Shown here: one piece after another, positions 36,714-45,042 of the stretch
Position numbering within the stretch: position 1 is the stretch's first letter
How the letters are laid out: every line of letters begins with the position of its first letter
Source of the DNA: Subdoligranulum variabile
GTDB lineage: Bacteria; Bacillota; Clostridia; Oscillospirales; Ruminococcaceae
Assembly (NCBI RefSeq): GCF_025152575.1
Contig: NZ_CP102293.1
Coordinates: 1,798,001 to 1,862,000, forward strand
Direction of reading: 5' to 3'
Length of the DNA: 64,000 nucleotides
Notes under the pieces: generated by a model
Told to the model about the DNA's origin: nothing
Seen by the model: only the letters and a program-made list of their open reading frames with translations
Database searches by the model: none
Position numbers and translations under genes: made by a program

Positions 36714-38027
36714 TTACCGCACGTAGGGCCGGATGCGTTCGGTCATGGCGGCGACCTGTTCGGGGGTCACGTGGGCCTTGTCCACGTAGCCATAGATGCG
36801 CTGGGCAAAGCTGGCCAGCGGCGGGCAGAAGGCAAAGACCCGGCGGGGCTCCCAGCCCCGGCGGTAGAGAAAATGCACCCCGGCCAGGGCGCAGTATTTG
36901 AGCAGGTTGAAGTGGGGGGTGAAGCCCTCGCCCATGGGTTCGTCCCGGGGCGGGTTCTTGTAGACCTCCTCCAGCAGGTCGGCCATCCGGCGGTAGGCCG
37001 GCACCGGGGAGGGGTCAAAGTAGCCCTCGATGACCTCCCGCTGAATGGGGAAGGGCGGGAAGGGATCGGCCATGGCGGCGCAGAATTCGTCGTAGGTGGT
37101 CACATAACGGGCGCCCTTGTAGATGACGGGGTCGTACTCGTGCTCGATGGGCACCGGGCGCAGGATGTGGCAGCTCTTGCCCGCCATGTACACCTCGGCG
37201 ATGGCAGTGCTCATCCAGATGGAGATGGAATCCGCCGCCACGATCCACTGCTTGACGGAATCCGCAAAGATCACATGGAAGTTGGGCCGCTTTTTCTCGA
37301 GGGCCTCCAGGGCGGGGCTGTTCCACTCGCTGGGATGGCGGCGGTAGACCAGCTCCACCTCGGGGTGGTCGGCCAGGTACCGGTCAAACCAGGAGAGGGT
37401 CTCGGCCATGGAGACCCGGTTGGTGCGGGCAAAGCCGGTGAAGTCGGTGCCCGCCATTCTGGAAAGCTCCGCCACCTCGTCGTCCGACATGCTGGCGTAG
37501 CCGAAGCTGGAGATATACAGGTGCAGCTTCTTGGCGGGGTCCAGGCCGAACTTGCGGCACAGTTCCTCTTTGCCCAGGAAATACCCCTGGAACTCGGGGC
37601 GCAGGAAGTCCATCATCACGGCGCCGGTGACGGGGGTGTTCTTCGCCTCCATGCCGTGGGCCTGCAGCCGGGCGGCGGTGCGCTTGCCCCAGCAGGTCTG
37701 GATGCACTTCTTGGCGTTGCCATTCATGTTGAACCAGTCGCCCTCCTCCTGGGTGTCGGAGAGCATCTGCTCCCAGTGGAGGTTGACGATCTTGTTGCAG
37801 CGGCCGATGTTGTTGTATACATGGCTGTTGATGGCCTCGTTGTCGTACATGCAGCTGGCCACCAGCACCTCGGGCTTGTCCTCCCGGAAGAGCCGCCGGT
37901 ACTTGGGATCCAGCAGCTGGCGGATCTCCACCTTGTACCCCCGGCGCTCCAACTCTAATTTGAGCAGCAGGTCGCTCTCGTATTCCCGGACCGTGTGCTC
38001 ATACAAAATCAAAAAATCCAGTGCCAC
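36714..38027 (-). CDS. Surface-carbohydrate biosynthesis protein (GT-B-like)
   Basis: A 437-aa cytosolic protein. GTG start with AGGAGA upstream. The N-terminal domain (FLILYEHTVREYESDLLLKLELERRGY) is a Rossmann-like half. The second half contains VELVYRRHPSEW near residue 240 and a DSVKQWIVAADSISIWMSTAIAEVYM acceptor/nucleotide region. This resembles proteins annotated as surface carbohydrate biosynthesis proteins and CDP-glycerol or polysialyl transferases of the GT-B class. It probably adds a sugar or polyol phosphate to the surface glycan exported by the adjacent flippase. Donor and acceptor unknown. Confidence 0.7.
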   Translation of the reverse strand: MALDFLILYEHTVREYESDLLLKLELERRGYKVEIRQLLDPKYRRLFREDKPEVLVASCMYDNEAINSHVYNNIGRCNKIVNLHWEQMLSDTQEEGDWFNMNGNAKKCIQTCWGKRTAARLQAHGMEAKNTPVTGAVMMDFLRPEFQGYFLGKEELCRKFGLDPAKKLHLYISSFGYASMSDDEVAELSRMAGTDFTGFARTNRVSMAETLSWFDRYLADHPEVELVYRRHPSEWNSPALEALEKKRPNFHVIFADSVKQWIVAADSISIWMSTAIAEVYMAGKSCHILRPVPIEHEYDPVIYKGARYVTTYDEFCAAMADPFPPFPIQREVIEGYFDPSPVPAYRRMADLLEEVYKNPPRDEPMGEGFTPHFNLLKYCALAGVHFLYRRGWEPRRVFAFCPPLASFAQRIYGYVDKAHVTPEQVAAMTERIRPYVR

Positions 38028-38045
38028 AGAAACTTCTCCTTGCCC

Positions 38046-38990
38046 TCAGTCGCTCAGGTCGCCGAACAGCTGGGCCGTCCAGTCGGGCAGGCCGTACCGT
38101 TCGTCCAGGTGGAATCCGTCGTAAAATTGGGTGTCGTCATCGGTGATGCAGCTGCCCGCCCACTCGTAGTCCAGCAGGGTGAAGGCGCCTTCCTCAGCCC
38201 AGCTGCGCAGGGTGGGCAGCACCTCCTTTTGCATGGCCTCGGTGATGCCGAAGACGTCGCACACCTGGGTGCGCACATTCTCCGCCATGGGGGGCAGCAC
38301 CACAATGAGCCGCACACCCGCCTCGGCGCACCGCTGGCCTAGATCGTGCAGCCGCTCCAGCTGTTCGGTGTTCAGCGTCCAGTTGCGGCATTTCGGCGTG
38401 ATGGTGGCCGGGTAGTCGTAGAGCTTGCGGTGGAGCGGCAGCACGGTGCCGTCGTCGGCCAGGTAATCGCTCTCCACCCAGTCCCCCGACTCGATGGTGT
38501 CCGACGTGCCCCGGATGGTATCCATCATCACGGTCAGGGCGTTCACGTTGTATTCCAGGTTCAGGCAGTAGGCCAGGGGATTGTTCAGGGTTTCCTCCAG
38601 CTGGGCGAACCGGTCGGTGTTGTAGCCCTCGTTGAGGGTGTAGAAGGACAGCCCCACCAGCAGGCTGTCCACCTCGTGGCCGCTGTCCAGCACATAGTCC
38701 GCCAGGTCCAGCGTCTCTTTTAAGGACGCCCCGCCGAAGGAAAGGTTCTGCCATTCTTCGCCGGTGAGCTCGTCCACCAGGTCCATGTCAAAGTGGGCCA
38801 GACGGCTGTCCCCCAGGATCAGGTGGGTGCCGGGATGCTGCTGGTAGGCCCGCACCCGGGCCACCGGCTGGCTGGACCCGGCAGAGGCTTTGAGTCCGAA
38901 ATAGTTGTTGGGTTCAAAGGCGATGAACACCGCCAGCCACACCAGCACCGGGATGGCCAGCAGCGCCAGCTTTTTCAGAATATGTTTCAC
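38046..38990 (-). CDS. Membrane-anchored SGNH/DltD-like protein
   Basis: A 314-aa protein with GTG start and AGGAGTGG site. It has one N-terminal membrane segment (about 8-28), then an extracytoplasmic domain with LILGDSRLAHFDM near residue 57, the GDS block of SGNH hydrolases as in DltD/AlgX/AlgJ partners of MBOAT acyltransferases. A possible C-terminal catalytic Asp/His pair lies in DGFHLDERYG (about 292). It would finish or direct acyl transfer to the glycan outside the membrane, together with the MBOAT protein 234 bp upstream. Confidence 0.75.
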   Translation of the reverse strand: MKHILKKLALLAIPVLVWLAVFIAFEPNNYFGLKASAGSSQPVARVRAYQQHPGTHLILGDSRLAHFDMDLVDELTGEEWQNLSFGGASLKETLDLADYVLDSGHEVDSLLVGLSFYTLNEGYNTDRFAQLEETLNNPLAYCLNLEYNVNALTVMMDTIRGTSDTIESGDWVESDYLADDGTVLPLHRKLYDYPATITPKCRNWTLNTEQLERLHDLGQRCAEAGVRLIVVLPPMAENVRTQVCDVFGITEAMQKEVLPTLRSWAEEGAFTLLDYEWAGSCITDDDTQFYDGFHLDERYGLPDWTAQLFGDLSD

Positions 38991-39034
38991 AGGCCACTCC
39001 TTTCTGTTGTGATGGCAGGGATGTTTTCAAAACC

Positions 39035-39211
39035 GTCTTCATCGGCGGACATGTGCCGACGATGAAGACACCTACAGGGAAATCCACCTCAAAATTGTGT
39101 GCGAGGAGCCCGCGACGAGTGCGCGGTTTTGGGGTGGATTTTGTCGAAGGGGAATCCAAAGGGGGAAATAGCCGCGGCAGGCAATTGCCGTGCGCGGCTG
39201 TTGCCCCCTTT
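39035..39211. repeat. Three consecutive hairpins inside the glycan operon
   Basis: Hairpin 1 has perfect 10-bp arms (39035-39044, 39060-39069). Hairpin 2 has AATCCACC (39081-39088) pairing with GGTGGATT (39133-39140). Hairpin 3 nests AAAGGGGG/CCCCCTTT (39158-39165, 39204-39211), GCCGCG/CGCGGC and the palindrome GGCAATTGCC (39180-39189). They fill the 234-bp gap between the MBOAT and SGNH genes. None has a T-run on the transcribed strand, so RNA processing, stability or a mobile repeat are more likely than termination. Confidence 0.6.
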
Positions 39212-39224
39212 GAGGCAGCAAAGC

Positions 39225-40709
39225 TCAGAATCCCGCGTACATCCCGAATCCCGCGTTGCCGAAGCCGCCGCTCTGCATGATGTAGCCCGCCAGCAGGAAG
39301 ATCACCAGCAGATAGTAGACCGCCCAGCGGTGCTTTTCCCCGGCCAGGGCGATCTCAGAGGGTTTGTTTTTGTAGGTGAAAGCCCGGCGGGTGTCCAGAT
39401 AAAAGGCCAGCACCAGCACCGCGGCCAGGAAGACATAGTAGGCCGCCACCATGAGGGTGTTGGCGTAGAAGGCGGTGTAGACGGCGCTGTACAGCTCCCC
39501 GGCAAAGCGGGCGGGGGCCCAGCCCCGGAACCAGCCCGCCAGATACCCGAAGGCATCCCCCACGGTGAGGGTGCCGGCGGGGGCGGACCCCACCCGGAAG
39601 AAGACCATGCTCACCGTCCACAGGGCAAAGACCACCGCCCGTTTGGCGCGCACCACCCGGGCGGGGGCTTTCTTTTTGGGTTTGCCGAACCGGCGGTGGA
39701 GCAGTTCCTCCCCCAGCCGGTAGCAGGCCTGCAGAAGCCCCCACACCACAAAGGGCAGGGTGTTGCCGTGCCAGAAGCCCGACACGAAAAACACCGTGAA
39801 GACGCAGACCTCGGCGGGCAGCCGCTGGAGCCTGCCCCGGGTCACGCCGGACAGGTCCGCCCAGGCCAGGGGCATGAAGAGGTAGTCCTGCAGCCAGGAG
39901 GAGAAGCTGATGTGCCACCGGCTCCAGAAGCCCGAAAAGTTGGTGGCAAAGAAGGGGGTCTTGAAGTTCTCCGGCAGTTCCAGGCCCAGGAACAGGCCCA
40001 CGGCCCGGGCTACCTCGGAGTAGCCCGAAAAGTTGAAGTAGAGCTGCAGGGTGTAGGCCACGGCGCCCAGCAGCAGCATGGGGCCGCCGTAATTCTGGTA
40101 GTGGGGGAAGACCTCGTCCACCAGCACCCCCAGCACGTCGCTCACCGCCACCAGCTTGAACAGCCCCAGGGCCATCAGCCGCAGTCCCCGCACGGTGCGG
40201 GCGGCGTCAAAGCGGTGTTCCTGCCGGAACTGGGGCAGCAGCGCCCCGGCCCGGCAGATGGGACCCTGGGTGACGGTGGCAAAAAAGTTCAGGAACAAAG
40301 CGCAGCGGATAAAGCTGGGCTCCACCTCGCAGTCGCCCCGGGCGGCGTCGATGAGATAGGCGATGGCCGCGAAGCTGTAGAAGCTGATGCCCAGGGGCAT
40401 GGCCACAGCCTGCCAGCCGGCCAGTCCCGCAAAGGCGCCGTTGTATTTGAAAAAGGCAAGGATGCCCAGCAGCCCGACGACCCCCACCCGCAGTGCAGCG
40501 GTCTTGTGGGGACCGGCCAGGGCCCGGCCGCACAGCCAGGTGAACACCGCGATGGCGATGGTCACCCCCAGCATGGACGGCATGGCCAGGGCGTAGAACA
40601 CCCAGCTGGCCGCCAGCAGAAAAGGACTCTGGACGCGCCGGGGCAGATGCAGATACACCGCGGCCACCACCAGCAAAAAGCCGAAAAAGCCAAAACTTTG
40701 CAGGCTCAA
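39225..40709 (-). CDS. MBOAT-family O-acyltransferase
   Basis: A 494-aa polytopic membrane protein of the AlgI/DltB type that takes an acyl group from a cytosolic donor to an extracellular acceptor. The family core YFNFSGYSEVARAVGLFLG lies near 225, and FVSGFWHGNTLPFVVWG near 305, where the His is the conserved catalytic residue. About 11-12 helices. TTG start, supported by AGGAGG seven bases upstream. Paired with the SGNH-like protein, it probably acetylates the surface glycan of this cluster. No dlt genes are adjacent, so D-alanylation is less likely. Confidence 0.88.
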   Translation of the reverse strand: MSLQSFGFFGFLLVVAAVYLHLPRRVQSPFLLAASWVFYALAMPSMLGVTIAIAVFTWLCGRALAGPHKTAALRVGVVGLLGILAFFKYNGAFAGLAGWQAVAMPLGISFYSFAAIAYLIDAARGDCEVEPSFIRCALFLNFFATVTQGPICRAGALLPQFRQEHRFDAARTVRGLRLMALGLFKLVAVSDVLGVLVDEVFPHYQNYGGPMLLLGAVAYTLQLYFNFSGYSEVARAVGLFLGLELPENFKTPFFATNFSGFWSRWHISFSSWLQDYLFMPLAWADLSGVTRGRLQRLPAEVCVFTVFFVSGFWHGNTLPFVVWGLLQACYRLGEELLHRRFGKPKKKAPARVVRAKRAVVFALWTVSMVFFRVGSAPAGTLTVGDAFGYLAGWFRGWAPARFAGELYSAVYTAFYANTLMVAAYYVFLAAVLVLAFYLDTRRAFTYKNKPSEIALAGEKHRWAVYYLLVIFLLAGYIMQSGGFGNAGFGMYAGF

Positions 40710-40797
40710 CGGCGCACCTCCTGACTATACTTATAGAAGTAACAATTCATTATACACGATTTTACGATGCCACGCAAGGGTGGGCGGATTTGCCCTC

Positions 40798-40826
40798 TTG
40801 ACGGGGCTGCCGGTTCGTGCTATGGT
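40798..40826 (+). promoter_or_regulatory. Promoter of ktrBA
   Basis: TTGACG (40798-40803), 17-bp spacer, TATGGT (40821-40826). Transcription would start near 40833 and pass through the structured leader. Confidence 0.65.
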
Positions 40827-40843
40827 AAAGACATCTACGACCG

Positions 40844-40964
40844 GGATAAGTGGTGGAGTCTGTCATAGGGCGCGGCGCGTCCTATTTATCCGGGGTCGGC
40901 CGGGGCAACGGTGCACCCGGCCCGGCGGGACTTCCCCCGAATACGGCGGGAGGTCCCGCCTTTT
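40844..40964 (+). promoter_or_regulatory. Structured leader with terminator before ktrB
   Basis: The leader holds an outer stem GGATAA/TTATCC (40844-40849, 40886-40891) enclosing ATAGG/CCTAT. A second stem GGCCGGG/CCCGGCC follows. The terminator hairpin GGCGGGAC/GTCCCGCC (40924-40931, 40953-40960) with TTTT ends 22 bp before the ktrB start. The second stem abuts the terminator 5' arm, so alternative pairing is possible. I do not recognise a known riboswitch consensus (not ydaO/c-di-AMP as far as I can tell). Confidence 0.55.
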
Positions 40965-40986
40965 CTGTATCGCAAGAGGATTTTCT

Positions 40987-42294
40987 ATGAAAACGATCAC
41001 CCGTTATCTCAAAAAACAGCCCCCGGCGCGGATCATCGCCCTGGGCTTTGCCCTGGCCATCCTGCTGGGTGCGGTGCTGCTCAAACTGCCCGTCTCGGTG
41101 CGGGACACCGCCACCGTCTCCTGGACCGACGCCCTCTTCACCTCCACCAGCGCGGTCTGCGTCACCGGCCTCATCGCGGTGGATTCCGCCGAGTCCTTCA
41201 CCCCCTTCGGCCAGGTCATCCTGGCGGCCCTCATCCAGATGGGCGGCCTGGGGGTGACCTCCATCGGCATGGGACTGGCCCTGGCGGCAGGGCGGCGCAT
41301 CAGCCTCAAGGGGCGGTCCCTGGTGCGGGAGGCCCTCAACGTGGACAGCTTCGAGGGGATGATCCGCCTGGTGCGGGCGGTCTTCTTCCTGACGATCTGC
41401 TTCGAGGTGGCCGGCGTGGTGTGCAGCTTCCCGGTCTTCGTGCAGGATTTCCCGCCGCTCCACGCGCTGTGGATCAGCATTTTCCACTCGGTGGCGGCCT
41501 TCAACAACTCGGGATTTGACATTTTGGGCGGGCTGCGCAACCTGATCCCCTACCACGACAGCATCTGGCTCAACCTGGTGACCTGCGCCCTCATCATCTT
41601 CGGCGGCATCGGGTTCCTGGTCATGATGGATGTGGTCAAATGCCGGTTCCGCTTCCACAAATACACCCTGCACACCAAGGTGGTACTCACCACCACCGCC
41701 GTGCTGCTGGCGGCGGGCACCCTGCTGCTCCAGTTCACCGACCACATGGGCTGGATGGCTGCCTTCTTCCACAGCGTGTCCGCCCGAACGGCGGGCTTTT
41801 CCACCGTCAACATCGGAACCTTGAGCGACGCCGGCCTCTTTGTGCTCATCATCCTCATGTTCATCGGCGCCTCGCCGGGATCTACCGGCGGCGGCATCAA
41901 GACCACCACCTTCTTCGTGCTCATGCAGGAGGTGTGGTGTATCTTCACCAAGCGGCGGCCCGGGGCCTTCCACCGGCGGCTGCCCGCGGGCTCCCTGGCC
42001 AAGGCGGCCACCATCCTGCTGCTGGGCGTCATCGTGGTCTGCACCGGGACCTTCCTGCTCTGCGTGCTGGAACCGGAAGCCACCTTTGTCCAGCTGCTGT
42101 TTGAGGATGTGTCGGCCTTCGGCACGGTGGGCCTTTCCACCGGCATCACGTCGGGACTGCGGAACGCCAGCAAGTTCGTGCTGATCCTGACCATGTACAC
42201 CGGGCGCGTGGGCGCCTTCACGCTGCTTTCCATCTGGGTGGAGCGCCCGACCCCCGTGGCGCGCTACACCGAGGAAGCCATCACCATCGGATGA
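40987..42294 (+). CDS. ktrB: Potassium uptake channel subunit (TrkH/KtrB family)
   Basis: About 435 aa from the ATG at 40987. A K+-translocating membrane subunit with four repeated membrane-pore-membrane units. The pore loops include LFTSTSAVCVTGL, AFNNSGFDI, SARTAGFSTVN and SAFGTVGLSTGI, each carrying the selectivity glycine. A conserved GASPGSTGGGIKTTTF stretch precedes the fourth unit. The length fits KtrB rather than TrkH. It forms an operon with the RCK subunit 22 bp downstream. Confidence 0.9.
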   Translation: MKTITRYLKKQPPARIIALGFALAILLGAVLLKLPVSVRDTATVSWTDALFTSTSAVCVTGLIAVDSAESFTPFGQVILAALIQMGGLGVTSIGMGLALAAGRRISLKGRSLVREALNVDSFEGMIRLVRAVFFLTICFEVAGVVCSFPVFVQDFPPLHALWISIFHSVAAFNNSGFDILGGLRNLIPYHDSIWLNLVTCALIIFGGIGFLVMMDVVKCRFRFHKYTLHTKVVLTTTAVLLAAGTLLLQFTDHMGWMAAFFHSVSARTAGFSTVNIGTLSDAGLFVLIILMFIGASPGSTGGGIKTTTFFVLMQEVWCIFTKRRPGAFHRRLPAGSLAKAATILLLGVIVVCTGTFLLCVLEPEATFVQLLFEDVSAFGTVGLSTGITSGLRNASKFVLILTMYTGRVGAFTLLSIWVERPTPVARYTEEAITIG

Positions 42295-42316
42295 TTTTAC
42301 ACAGGCAGGTGCAATT

Positions 42317-42988
42317 ATGAAAAAACAAGACCCTTCCACCCTGTACGGCGTCATCGGGCTGGGCCGGTTCGGCACGGCTCTGGTCAAGACCCTCACCGAA
42401 GCCGGCAAGGAAGTCATTGCCATCGACAAGAACGAGGAGAAGGTCCGGGAAGTCCGGTCCTACACCGACTACGCCTTTGTGGTGGACAACCTCAGCGAGA
42501 CCGCCCTCAAGGAGACCGGCATGCAGAACTGCGGCACGGTGACCATCTGCATCGGCGAGCAGATCGACATGAGCATCCTGACCACCATGCTGGTGATCAA
42601 ACTGGGGGTGCCCAACGTCATCGCCAAAGCCACCAGCGAGGTCCACGGCGAGGTGCTCAAGCGGATGGGGGCCACGGTGGTCTACCCCGAGGCGGACATG
42701 GCGGTGCGCATCGGGCGGCGGCTGATCTTTGGCAATCTGCTGGACTATGTAGCCCTGGCAGACGGCGTGGAGGTGCGGCGCATCGCCGTGGGCGGCCACG
42801 TGGTGGGCCGCAGCATCCAGGAACTGGATGTGCGCCGGGTGTACGGCATCAACATCATCGCGGTGGAGCGGGATGGACGTACCGACGTGGAATTCACGGC
42901 CAATTACCGGTTCTCCCAGGGGGATACCATCGCGGTCATCGGCAAGATCGACAAGATCGACCGCTTCGAGAAGGAACTGCAGGACTGA
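42317..42988 (+). CDS. ktrA: Potassium uptake regulatory subunit (RCK, KtrA)
   Basis: A 223-aa cytosolic gating ring subunit for KtrB. The RCK_N Rossmann domain has GLGRFG near residue 14 and an acidic IDKNEE ribose-binding segment, followed by an RCK_C domain (about 140-220), the site that in Firmicutes often binds c-di-AMP. ATP/ADP binding to RCK_N opens or closes the channel. AGGTG site before the ATG. Confidence 0.91.
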   Translation: MKKQDPSTLYGVIGLGRFGTALVKTLTEAGKEVIAIDKNEEKVREVRSYTDYAFVVDNLSETALKETGMQNCGTVTICIGEQIDMSILTTMLVIKLGVPNVIAKATSEVHGEVLKRMGATVVYPEADMAVRIGRRLIFGNLLDYVALADGVEVRRIAVGGHVVGRSIQELDVRRVYGINIIAVERDGRTDVEFTANYRFSQGDTIAVIGKIDKIDRFEKELQD

Positions 42989-43010
42989 AGCCTCAGGCGG
43001 CGGGTGGTGC

Positions 43011-43039
43011 TTGCAATCCCGGGGGGAATGCCGTAGAAT
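43011..43039 (+). promoter_or_regulatory. Promoter of the sugar kinase gene
   Basis: TTGCAA (43011-43016), 17-bp spacer, TAGAAT (43034-43039). Confidence 0.6.
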
Positions 43040-43108
43040 AAAAGGGACAGAAACCGTGTATTTCCCGTGCAAAGGAATGCACACAGCACTCAGGAGGTGC
43101 CCCTTTAT

Positions 43109-44197
43109 ATGGAACACTGCAACCCCATCCTGCAGGGCCAGCAGAGCCCGCAGAAATTCATTACCATCGGCGAGGTCATGCTGCGCCTGACCCCGCCCAA
43201 CTACGAGAAGATCCGTATGGCCTCCAGCTTTGAGGCCAGCTACGGCGGCAGCGAGGCGAACATCGCCCTGGCGCTGGCCAATCTGGGGGTGGATTCCACC
43301 TTTTTCAGCGTGGTGCCCAACAATTCCCTGGGCAAAAGCGCCATCCGGTGGCTGCGCTCCAACGACGTGCACTGCACGCCGATGATCCTCTCCACCAAGG
43401 AGGAGACCCCCACCCAGCGGCTGGGCACCTACTATCTGGAGACGGGGTACGGCATCCGTCCCAGCAAGGTCATCTATGACCGGATGCACAGCGCCCTCAC
43501 CGAGTACGACCTGAGCAAGGTGGACCTGGACGCCCTGTTTGACGGCTTCGACTGGCTGCACCTGTCGGGCATCACGCCGGCGCTGAACCGGAACTGCGCG
43601 GATTTCATCCTGCGCTGCCTGCAGGTGGCCAAGGAGAAGGGCCTCACCGTCAGCTTTGACGGCAACTTCCGCAGCACGCTGTGGAGCTGGGAGGAGGCCC
43701 GGGACTACTGCACCCGCTGCCTGCCCTATGTGGATGTGCTGTTCGGCATCGAGCCCTACCATCTGTGGAAGGACGAAAACGACCATTCCAAGGGGGACTG
43801 GAAGGACGGCGTGCCCCTGCAGCCCAGCTATGAGCAGCAGGACGAGATCTTCCAGCATTTCATCGAGCGGTATCCCAACCTCAAGTGCATCGGCCGCCAT
43901 GTGCGGTATGTACATTCGGGCAGCGAGAACAGCCTCAAGGCCTTCATGTGGTACGAGGGTCACACCTTCGAGAGCAAGCTCTTTACCTTTAATATTCTGG
44001 ACCGCGTGGGCGGCGGCGACGCCTTTGCCAGCGGCCTGATCTACGCCATGATGCACGACTACCGCCCCATGGACATGGTGAACTTTGCGGTGGCCTCCAG
44101 CGCCATCAAGCATACCATCCACGGCGACGCCAACATCACCGACGACGTGGACAGCATCCGCAACCTCATGAATATGAACTACGACATCAAGCGGTAA
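43109..44197 (+). CDS. PfkB-family sugar kinase, probable 2-keto-3-deoxygluconokinase
   Basis: About 362 aa from the ATG preceded by AGGAGG. Ribokinase-fold signature: GEVMLRLTPP (about 21), YGGSEANIALALANLG (about 44) and the catalytic DRVGGGDAFASGL (about 298). It resembles KDG kinases used in pectin/uronate breakdown. No KDPG aldolase or uronate genes are adjacent, so the substrate is a family-level inference; another keto-sugar acid or fructose is possible. Single-gene unit with its own promoter and terminator. Confidence 0.82.
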   Translation: MEHCNPILQGQQSPQKFITIGEVMLRLTPPNYEKIRMASSFEASYGGSEANIALALANLGVDSTFFSVVPNNSLGKSAIRWLRSNDVHCTPMILSTKEETPTQRLGTYYLETGYGIRPSKVIYDRMHSALTEYDLSKVDLDALFDGFDWLHLSGITPALNRNCADFILRCLQVAKEKGLTVSFDGNFRSTLWSWEEARDYCTRCLPYVDVLFGIEPYHLWKDENDHSKGDWKDGVPLQPSYEQQDEIFQHFIERYPNLKCIGRHVRYVHSGSENSLKAFMWYEGHTFESKLFTFNILDRVGGGDAFASGLIYAMMHDYRPMDMVNFAVASSAIKHTIHGDANITDDVDSIRNLMNMNYDIKR

Positions 44198-44209
44198 ACG
44201 CTTGGGTAT

Positions 44210-44240
44210 GGCCCCGCCGGCAGCCCGGCGGGGCCTTTTT
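44210..44240 (+). terminator. Terminator after the sugar kinase gene
   Basis: An 11-bp GC stem (44210-44220 with 44225-44235) followed by five T residues. Confidence 0.9.
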
Positions 44241-44260
44241 GTGGTTTTTTTGTAAAAACC

Positions 44261-44289
44261 TTGTGCCGGGCAGACAAATGCGGTATAAT
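44261..44289 (+). promoter_or_regulatory. Promoter of the lipoprotein gene
   Basis: TTGTGC (44261-44266), 17-bp spacer, TATAAT (44284-44289), 46 bp before the start codon. Confidence 0.7.
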
Positions 44290-44335
44290 ACCTTTATATG
44301 TCACCGACTATTTCCACCCATGGAGGTTTAACGAT

Positions 44336-44950
44336 ATGAAACGCACCCGCACCTGGATCGCTCTGGCCCTGGCTCTCTGCCTGGCTTTGTCGCTGTCCGC
44401 CTGTTCACCCAAACAGGCGCTGAAGGACGCCGTCGTCAAGGCGGTGACGGTGCTGGGCTTCCGGGATGAGAGCGCCAGCGACGAGGAGGAGGCCACCAAG
44501 GTCATGGCCACCTCGGGGGGCGAGGTCGCCTTCCCCGAAGGGTTTGACTCCACCTCGGGCAAGCTGGTCACCCAGGCGTCGGGGGACACGCTGTATGTGG
44601 CCTTCAACGGCATTGCCAACCGCAGCACCGAGTATTTCGTGGCGGCGGGGGACAGCCTGACCGTCACCGGTTACGCCACCACCGAATCCACCAGTGAAAA
44701 CTACCAGACCTTCAAGGTGGCGGTGTGGCAGCTCTCCGACGACAAGGCGACCACCAGCTATGTGCAGGGTTCCACCGTCTACTACACCACCGACGGCACC
44801 TGCTACACCTACACCATCACCGGCCTGACCCCTGGCAAGCAGTACAAGATCAACATCAGCTATGACTCCAGTATCTACTATGTGACCGGCGGGCTGAAGA
44901 TCCAGGGCCTGGGCAGTGAGGAACTGACCACCATCGAAGGGGAAGAATAA
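44336..44950 (+). CDS. Small secreted lipoprotein of unknown function
   Basis: About 204 aa; ATG chosen from GGAGG nine bases upstream. The signal peptide has a lipobox-like LSAC (Cys at 23). A short helix and acidic linker are followed by a Thr/Ser/Tyr-rich beta domain (about 60-200) of jelly-roll or fibronectin-like character (TYTITGLTPGKQYKINISYD resembles the end of an FN3-like fold). Likely envelope-associated; no enzymatic motif seen. Confidence 0.75.
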   Translation: MKRTRTWIALALALCLALSLSACSPKQALKDAVVKAVTVLGFRDESASDEEEATKVMATSGGEVAFPEGFDSTSGKLVTQASGDTLYVAFNGIANRSTEYFVAAGDSLTVTGYATTESTSENYQTFKVAVWQLSDDKATTSYVQGSTVYYTTDGTCYTYTITGLTPGKQYKINISYDSSIYYVTGGLKIQGLGSEELTTIEGEE

Positions 44951-44975
44951 ACCGCCTGACGAACAAAAAAGCCAT

Positions 44976-45014
44976 ACCGCCCGTGCCGTCCCTGCTGACG
45001 GTGCGGGCGGTTTT
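44976..45014 (+). terminator. Terminator after the lipoprotein gene
   Basis: A 15-bp stem with two G-T pairs (ACCGCCCG...CGGGCGGT) followed by TTTT. Confidence 0.8.
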
Positions 45015-45042
45015 GTGGCTGCAAGAGGGGAAGTAAATCGAG

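Noticed and set aside
40844..40964. ydaO-type c-di-AMP riboswitch before ktrB
   Set aside because: Attractive by gene context, but the conserved ydaO sequence blocks are not seen and the leader is short; kept only as an unclassified leader.
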